A stretch of 10,310 bases of DNA from Baffinella frigidus (taxonomy: Eukaryota; Cryptophyceae; Cryptomonadales; Baffinellaceae). Position numbers and translations under genes: made by a program. Below the pieces are notes generated by a model that saw nothing but the letters and a program-made list of their open reading frames with translations, was not told where the DNA came from and made no database searches. Shown here in pieces: positions 6,388 through 10,310 of the stretch. Numbering within the stretch: position 1 is the stretch's first letter; each line of letters begins with the position of its first letter. Location: positions 1,162-11,471 of the forward strand of contig MU647563.1 of the NCBI GenBank assembly GCA_026770585.1. Direction: 5' to 3'.

Positions 6388-6558
6388 ATGCGCGACACCG
6401 CGCTGGTGCTGCGAGGCGGTGCAGGTCGGGGAGCGGTCGGGATAGACTACGGGCGATTTGACGCGCTGGAGTGCAGCGACGCGCCCGGATCCTCTTCTGC
6501 CGTGATCCCCCGCTCGCATTTCCAATTCTGGACCCAGGGCAGCGAGGGCACCGGCTGA
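6388..6558 (+). CDS. Candidate first exon or fragment with an IDYGRFDALECSD motif
   Basis: From ATG 6388 to TGA 6556-6558 there are 56 codons with a fairly high share of G/C-ending codons. Residues 19-31 read IDYGRFDALECSD. An aromatic DY-x-x-[FW]-D-x-[IL]-x-x-SD arrangement is seen at the N-terminus of chaperone-related proteins such as Cdc37 (DYSVWDHIEVSD). A CS-domain exon lies 2 kb downstream on the same strand, which makes a co-chaperone N-terminus plausible but unproven. The Ser-rich tail after residue 32 may be intron read-through. The start is uncertain because the frame is open upstream. Confidence 0.35.
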   Translation: MRDTALVLRGGAGRGAVGIDYGRFDALECSDAPGSSSAVIPRSHFQFWTQGSEGTG

Positions 6559-6584
6559 CACGATGTTCGCCTGTGAACCCTTAC

Positions 6585-7241
6585 AGGAGGACGGCAGCGG
6601 CGGCGACGAGGGGTTCAGAGCGCGCGTCGAAGCGATCCGCGGTCGGCCTGATGAACAAGAGGGAGGCGGGCAGAGGGACGCACAGAGAGGCAGGAAAGGC
6701 GAACCACTTATCCGGAAAGAGCAGCCCAAGGACATTGCGGATTCTGGGCAGGATCCTGGGCCGATGAAAAACGATCCTGGTGGCGGGGGGCGGAACGAGG
6801 AGCAGGGCGGAGGAGGTGGAGAGCGGGAAGGGTACGGGCGCGCGCGAGAAGCAAGTGCGAACAAGCGAGGTGCGGGCGAGACTCCAGGTGTTGCGGAGGA
6901 TCTGGATGCGGCGCGAGTCGCGAAGAAGGTGCGAGCGCAGCCAGGCAGTGCTCAGAACGCGACTGCCGCGGCGCCAAGCGGTCGATCCTCTCCACAAGAT
7001 GGTAGAGAAGTGCAGGGGGGAGAAGCGGAGGGGGGCAAGAACGCGTCAGGGGCGAGCCAGGGCGGAAGCGCTGTGGTGGGAGGAGGAGCAGGCAGGCCAG
7101 AGAGAGAACCCAACGCAACAAGGCCAGCGAGACAACCCAACGCAAGAACCTCCCACCACCCCGTATCCAACTGCTTGCTTGCAACTGCCATGTTGCTGGA
7201 GCGAATGGTTTGTTTGGAAAGAATCAAGCGCTGCCGATTGA
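6585..7241 (+). CDS. Candidate Arg/Glu-rich coding blocks, structure unresolved
   Basis: The region is GC- and purine-rich and two plus-strand frames are open. From an acceptor-like cttacag at about 6584, one frame reads EDGSGGDEGFRARVEAIRGR with G/C-ending codons. From 6780 another reads Arg/Glu/Gln-rich helix-prone protein (e.g. REKQVRTSEVRARLQVLRRI) to a stop at 7239-7241, with roughly 85% of codons ending in G or C as far as about 7110. A stop at 6765-6767 separates earlier reading in that second frame. This could be linker exons of the CS-domain gene, a frameshifted pseudogene, or simple purine-rich sequence. No domain was recognised. Minus-strand frames here are Pro/Ser-rich complements. 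Confidence 0.3.
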
Positions 7242-7280
7242 CCCTGATTTCCCCATGCCTGGTAAGCTGCAGAATGAACG

Positions 7281-7389
7281 TGAATTCTCCATGCCTGAAT
7301 TCACCATGTCTGAATTTCCCATGACTGAATTCCTCGTGCCTGAATTTCCCATGCCAGAATTTCCATGCCTGAATTTCCCATGCGTGCAG
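7281..7389 (+). repeat. 15-nt minisatellite encoding an M-[PST]-E-F-x pentapeptide repeat
   Basis: Units of ATGCCTGAATTTCCC run from 7291 (7291, 7306, 7321, 7336, 7351, 7365), with partial units before and after. On the plus strand, in the frame open from 7210 to 7743, they give MPEFT, MSEFP, MTEFL, VPEFP and MPEFP. The unit at 7351-7364 is only 14 nt, so the pattern then shifts to CLNFP. The array ends at a donor-like CGTGCAG|GTAACG (7384-7395). The reverse strand would encode a G/N/S-rich repeat. Coding status is uncertain. Confidence 0.75.
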
Positions 7390-7421
7390 GTAACGCTCAC
7401 GAACGAAGCTCTCAAGTCGTC

Positions 7422-7465
7422 GACGCAGCGCCGGAAATACGTACGATCCTCACCCCCCCCCCTAC
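7422..7465 (+). repeat. Module motif copy (GCAGCGCCGGAAATACGTA...C-run)
   Basis: This stretch is closely matched at 7957-7998: both run GCAGCGCCG, AAATACGTA, GATCCT, then a C10-C11 tract. The ACGATCCTCACC near 7443 is repeated at 7623-7634, on the far side of the foldback element that lies between. Confidence 0.7.
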
Positions 7466-7609
7466 CACTAGCCCTCAGAGGTGGCTCAAATAGTGTTCTG
7501 GAACATTTTCGATCTACCTTGACATCGGGGTCGGATCCGACCCCGATGCAAGGTAAATTCGAAGACCTTCCAGGGCACTATGTGAGCCACTTGGGAGGGT
7601 TGGTGGTAC
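7462..7609. mobile_element. 148-bp near-complete foldback palindrome
   Basis: Two arms of about 74 nt (7462-7535 and 7536-7609) are reverse complements at roughly 80% identity by eye. The centre TCGGATCCGA extends perfectly through ATCGGGGTCGGATCCGACCC and its flanks. The outer ends (CTACCACTAGCCC and GGGTTGGTGGTA) also pair. ACGATCCTCACC sits on both sides (7443-7454 and 7623-7634). There is no loop and no coding capacity. It is a hairpin-type foldback element, or a palindromic duplication. Confidence 0.7.
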
Positions 7610-7638
7610 TCTCTATGTCCGGACGATCCTCACCAGAC

Positions 7639-7668
7639 CCCTACTTTCTGTCCTTTCGGAAAGTAGGG
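7639..7668. repeat. Hairpin with 10-bp perfect arms
   Basis: CCCTACTTTC (7639-7648) pairs with GAAAGTAGGG (7659-7668) across a 10-nt loop. CTACTTTCTGTCC recurs at about 7680 and related sequence at 8220, so it is part of the local repeated module. It is not a terminator in any assignable sense. Confidence 0.7.
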
Positions 7669-7728
7669 CCTCACCACACTCCTACTTTCTGTCCTTACTT
7701 TCTGTCCGCCCCGGAATGGCCGTACTTA

Positions 7729-7924
7729 GAGCGTTTGCGGTAATTGTTGTCCGTTTTGAAAGTTCGGTTTTCCGGTTTTCCAGTTTTCATTTGCCCCCCC
7801 CCCCGATTCATTTGTACCAGAGAAGTGTCATTTTAAAATATTCAACGACCTTTACAACATTTAAAAAAACCGGAAAACCGGAAAACCGAACTTTCAAAAC
7901 GGACAACAATTACCGCAAACGCTC
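7729..7924. mobile_element. 196-bp MITE with 53-bp perfect terminal inverted repeats and TA flanks
   Basis: GAGCGTTTGCGGTAATTGTT begins a 53-nt arm (7729-7781) that is exactly reverse-complementary to 7872-7924. Pairing then breaks after the CGGTTTTCC end. TA lies directly outside each end (7727-7728 and 7925-7926), as expected for a TA target-site duplication of Tc1/mariner-like (Stowaway-type) elements. The 90-nt interior has C11 and A/T-rich sequence and no open frame. The flanks GGAATGGCCG and CTCCATGCGG occur close together at 8234-8278 without the insertion, consistent with a related empty site. Perfect arms suggest recent insertion. Confidence 0.85.
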
Positions 7925-7934
7925 TACTACTCCA

Positions 7935-8043
7935 TGCGGGTGACAGTGTGTCTGGGCGCAGCGCCGAAATACGTAGGATCCTACCCCCCCCCCCTCATCT
8001 CTGTCACCACACCTATCCTTGCTGTCCTTTCTGTCCGGAATGC
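7935..8043 (+). repeat. Second copy of the local module
   Basis: TGCGGGTGACAGTGTGTCTG at 7935 matches 8274 and 8492. The following GCAGCGCCGAAATACGTA and C11 tract match 7422-7465. CTGTCCGGAATG at its end matches other module ends (7706-7720, 8228-8243). Modules are diverged and each is interrupted by a different palindromic element. Confidence 0.7.
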
Positions 8044-8190
8044 ACTGCTAGCCAGAAGGTTTTGCTAAAGCCAACCCCCCGTGAAACTGGCCACTTAAGA
8101 ATCTCGGACCCCCCAGGGGGGTCCAATTTACTACACGTGCGGTGGAGATAGGGTCAAAGTTGACTAATAAAAAATCTTTTGGCTAGCTGT
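8044..8190. mobile_element. MITE-like element with ACWGCTAGCCARAAG inverted termini, about 147 bp
   Basis: The left end ACTGCTAGCCAGAAGGTTTT and the reverse complement of the right end, ACAGCTAGCCAAAAGATTTT, match at 17 of 20 positions. GGAATGC lies immediately outside both ends (8037-8043 and 8191-8197), a plausible 7-bp target-site duplication (or 5-6 bp if the termini are drawn one or two bases further out). The interior contains a 19-bp hairpin. No coding capacity; the superfamily is uncertain. Confidence 0.7.
8106..8124. repeat. 19-bp palindrome
   Basis: GGACCCCCC, one central A, then GGGGGGTCC: perfect 9-bp arms, lying inside the element at 8044-8190. Confidence 0.85.
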
Positions 8191-8273
8191 GGAATGCCCG
8201 GAAGATCCTGAACGCACCCCTACTTTCTGTTTTTTTCTGCCCGGAATGGCCGGAGTTACTCGGAGTTGCTCCA

Positions 8274-8324
8274 TGCGGTTGACAGTGTGTGTCTGGGCGC
8301 TGGGAGGCAGGTGGACGAAGTGAG
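8274..8324 (+). repeat. Duplicated exon-head segment, upstream copy
   Basis: This 51-nt segment matches 8492-8540 at 47 of 49 aligned positions plus a 2-nt GT insertion. It includes the same acceptor context (GGGAGGCAG|GTGGACGA) as the CS-domain exon, but after GTGAG it runs straight into a palindromic element. It is thus a truncated duplicate of the intron end and the exon start. Confidence 0.85.
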
Positions 8325-8491
8325 ACCCCCCCTATGTCCCTACGGATTGCCTACCGTAGGGTCGTAGGTCTCATCGCGTACGTGTTATTCAAGATCCCTT
8401 CCAAGTCCGCTGTGTGGTAGGCTAACGTCCTGGAAACCGGGTAGTTAAGCCTACGGTATTGCCTACGGTAGGCCGTAGGGGCCTAGGGGGG
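8325..8491. mobile_element. 167-bp palindromic element between duplicated flanks
   Basis: The left end ACCCCCCCTATGTCCCTACG and the reverse complement of the right end, ACCCCCCTAGGCCCCTACGG, pair with small gaps. CCTACCGTAGG / CCTACGGTAGG motifs repeat inside both arms, as in the foldback at 3434-3539. The element separates two near-identical 49-51-nt direct copies, far longer than an ordinary target-site duplication. There is no open frame of note. Confidence 0.65.
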
Positions 8492-8526
8492 TGCGGCTGA
8501 CAGTGTGTCTGGGCGCTGGGAGGCAG

Positions 8527-8669
8527 GTGGACGACGTGAGTGGGGAGGTTGTGTGCGAATGGGACCAGAGCTACGAGGATGTGAACGTGTGGGTGACTCT
8601 TCCGGCGTCTGCCAAAGCCTCGGATGTGGCCCTCGTGCTCCGTCCGTCGTTTCTTTCTCTGTCTATCCT
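8527..8669 (+). CDS. Exon encoding the first half of a CS (p23/NudC/HSP20-like) domain
   Basis: After acceptor GGGAGGCAG, the exon opens VDDVSGEVVCEWDQSYEDVN, continues VWVTLPASAKASDVALVLRP and ends SFLSLSI before a donor-like gtgagg at 8670; reading through reaches TGA at once. The pattern W-x-Q-x(4)-D/E-V-x-V-x-V-x-L-P, then K-A-x-D-V-x-L-V-L and P-x-x-L-x-L, is the beta-strand layout of CS domains, which serve as HSP90 co-chaperone or client-binding folds (p23, NudC, SGT1 families). The rest of the domain (usually a further 40-50 residues with a conserved W) is not found downstream before the microsatellite. The gene is therefore split by an intron or truncated. The exon head is duplicated at 8311-8324. 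Family assignment comes from reading the pattern only. Confidence 0.6.
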
Positions 8670-8687
8670 GTGAGGCCCCGCCCCAGC

Positions 8688-8704
8688 CTCTCTTTCTCTC
8701 TCTT

Positions 8705-8747
<43 letters not shown>

Positions 8748-8813
8748 TTCTCTCTCTCTCACACACACGCACTCTCTCTCTCTCTCCTTCTTTTTTTTTC
8801 TCTCTCTCTCTCT
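8688..8813. repeat. CT-rich microsatellite
   Basis: CT dinucleotides with TTTC interruptions, a short ACACACAC patch (8761-8768) and a T9-T10 run. Translations in either direction (Ser/Leu or Arg/Glu repeats) are artefacts. Confidence 0.97.
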
Positions 8814-8839
8814 ATATATATAATTACAATTATATATAT
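8814..8839. repeat. AT-rich hairpin
   Basis: ATATATATAATT (8814-8825) and AATTATATATAT (8828-8839) form a perfect palindrome around AC. It continues directly from the CT tract and is likely to extrude or slip. Confidence 0.85.
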
Positions 8840-8979
8840 ATAATTATACAGAATTACATCTTCGTTCTGTGACGTCCTGCCGAAGCCTCCTCTCAATTCG
8901 CGATGCCCCCCGAGAACAACCCCCCTTCTGTCTCACCGGTCCAGCGCATGCATCGCCTTACTGCTTCCCAATTGTGCAA

Positions 8980-9145
8980 ATAATTTCATCCGGGAACATG
9001 TTTGATTTAAAAGAAAATGGCCTATCACACCGGGTTCTGGTCCTAATTAAATTTACTTGGGGCCCTAGTTAACCTTCGTCCAACTCCTATGAACAAATAG
9101 GGATCCATTTTCTTTGAAATTAAACATGCCCCCGGATTAAATTAT
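8980..9145. mobile_element. Inverted-repeat element of about 166 bp
   Basis: The left arm (8980-9024, ATAATTTCATCCGGGAACAT...AAAGAAAATGG) and right arm (9098-9145) are reverse complements with several mismatches over about 45 nt. GCAAATAAT occurs at 8976-8984 and 9155-9163, possibly a duplication of flanking sequence. The interior has no open frame. The DNA is A/T-richer than its surroundings. Confidence 0.6.
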
Positions 9146-9163
9146 CCGTAACGAGCAAATAAT

Positions 9164-9462
9164 GATCAGAGCGCAGCTGACACTGGTGCAAAGAAGCGGG
9201 ACTGAAGCGGGACAAGGTTCGTGAGAGGTGAGGTGACGGTGGTGGAGTGAAGCCCTAACCGCTAACCCCTCCACGCCAGGTCATAAGTTGAAATGTCATT
9301 TTATTACACGATGTTCGAGTAAAGTTGATTCTACCCGGGAAACACGCCAAAATTGATGGGAATTGGAGCTCTTTGCTTTCGGATTTTTAAAAATCTGTAC
9401 CATGATGAGCCATCTAAAAACTTTTAACGCGAATGAGTGTGTATGAAAATCTCACTTATGCC
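9164..9462. other. Spacer with one diverged satellite-like patch
   Basis: GGTGGAGTGAAGCCCTAACC and the bases after it (9240-9270) resemble the minisatellite that starts at 9463. The rest is unique and A/T-richer. No gene is seen. Confidence 0.5.
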
Positions 9463-10310
9463 CTGGCGCGGAAAGCAGGAACGAAGCGGTGTTGGAAGGG
9501 ATGTTATCGAAGCGGAAGGAAGGTGGCGGTGGTAGAGCGAACCCCTAACCCCTCACCCCCTCACCCCCAACCCCTCAACCAGGAATGCGACGGCATTGGA
9601 AGGGAGGCTGTCGAAGAGGACGGAAGGTCACGGTGGTAGAGCGAACCCCTAACTCCTAACCCCCCGACCCCTGGCCCAAACCAGAAACGTGACGGTATTG
9701 GAAGGGGGGTTATCGAAGCCCGTTCGCAGCCCCCCAGAGAGGGTCGAGACGGGGGTGGAGGGGAGCCCTCAACCCTCAACCCCAAACTAGGAACGCGACG
9801 GTGTTGGAAGGGAGGCTGTCGAAGAGGACGGAAGGTCACGGTGGTGGAGTGGAGCCCTAACCCCTAACCCCCTAACCCCTCAACCCCCCAACCAGGAACG
9901 AGACGGTGGTAGAAGGGAGGTTATCGGAAACCTCAACCCTAACCCCCGAACCAGGAACATGACGATGTTGGCAGGCAAACTGTCGAAGCCCTCAACCCTA
10001 ACCCCCAAAACAGGAACGAGACGGTATTGGAAGGCGAACGGTCGGAGCCCGTTCGCATCCCCCCAGAGAGTTTCTGGCTCCGTGTGGAGTGCGGCAGGAA
10101 GGCCACGGTGGTGGAGCAAAGCTCTTAACCCCCTAACCCTCTGACCCCCAACCCCTCAACCAGGAACGCGACGGTGTTGGAAGGGAGGTTGTCGAAGCCC
10201 TCAACCCCTAACCCCCAAACCAGGAACATGACGGTGTTGGAAGGCAAACTATCGAAGCCCGTTCGCAGCCCCCCAGAGAGTTTCTGGCTCCTTGAAGAAC
10301 GAGAGGTACC
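9463..10310. repeat. GACGGTNTTGG minisatellite with TTAGGGG-type telomere-like spacers
   Basis: Nine copies of CAGGAACGNGACGGTNTTGG-like sequence begin near 9477, 9580, 9681, 9787, 9892, 9951, 10011, 10161 and 10220. Spacings cluster near 60, near 100-106 and once at 150 nt. Between them lie CCCCTAACCCCTAACC and CCCTCAACC runs, i.e. the complement of TTAGGGG, a different phase and composition from the TTTAGGG arrays elsewhere. Some units also contain CCCGTTCGCAGCCCCCCAGA. The array runs off the window end. Open frames on both strands are repeat artefacts. Confidence 0.9.

Noticed and set aside
6370-7227. Several minus-strand Pro/Ser/Leu-rich frames of 90-165 codons
   Set aside because: They mirror a purine-rich plus strand; G/C-ending codon bias fits the plus strand better and no motif is seen.
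7639-7668. Rho-independent terminator
   Set aside because: The hairpin has no following T-run and the DNA is eukaryotic; it belongs to a repeated module.
8422-8872. Arg/Glu-repeat (minus) and Ser/Leu-repeat (plus) frames across 8690-8820
   Set aside because: They are translations of a CT microsatellite.
9561-10144. Open frames in the right-end minisatellite
   Set aside because: Repetitive in step with the satellite unit, no consistent codon bias, and no homology recognised.

Overview
This window looks like nuclear DNA from a eukaryote with a TTTAGGG-type (plant/algal) telomere repeat. It holds long degenerate arrays of TTTAGGG, TTTGGGG and TTTCGGG/TTTCAGG heptamers, short GC3-rich coding blocks bounded by AG acceptors and GT donors, microsatellites, and many small palindromic or terminal-inverted-repeat elements without coding capacity. 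There are no bacterial operons, Shine-Dalgarno starts, rRNAs, convincing tRNAs or CRISPR arrays. The GC-rich exons and GTGC-type donors would suit a GC-rich alga (green alga, brown alga or other stramenopile), but the lineage cannot be fixed from the sequence alone.

Layout. 1-656 is a C-strand telomere-like array with an apparent 20-codon exon (155-214) inside it. 657-731 and 1084-1236 are two more blocks in the same phase, so the left end carries an internal piece of a split plus-strand gene of unknown function. At least one intron of that gene, and the sequence upstream of its first visible exon, is telomere-like repeat. 1237-2850 is repeat-rich: a dispersed 90-nt repeat and two MITE-like elements sharing GTACAGGGGTACCT termini. 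2814-3668 is mostly featureless apart from a (GT)19 tract, a 106-bp foldback and a C15 run. 3669-5010 is a G-strand array grading from TTTCGGG/TTTCAGG into TTTAGGG, with a higher-order duplication near 346 nt. 5011-6360 is diverged tandem and dispersed repeats.

6360-8670 contains low-confidence plus-strand coding blocks: one with an IDYGRFDALECSD motif, an Arg/Glu-rich stretch and a (MPEFP)-type pentapeptide repeat. It ends in one clearer exon (8527-8669) that reads as the first half of a CS (p23/HSP20/NudC-like) domain. The intervening DNA (7400-8500) is diverged repeat modules invaded by four small palindromic elements; one has 53-bp perfect inverted repeats and a related empty site nearby. 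8688-8850 is CT and AT microsatellite, 8980-9145 another inverted-repeat element, and 9463-10310 a GACGGTNTTGG minisatellite interleaved with TTAGGGG-type telomere-like spacers.

No gene is complete. The picture is subtelomeric: gene fragments among decayed telomere repeats, satellites and non-autonomous elements. The split gene at the left and the CS-domain gene appear to be independent, both on the plus strand.
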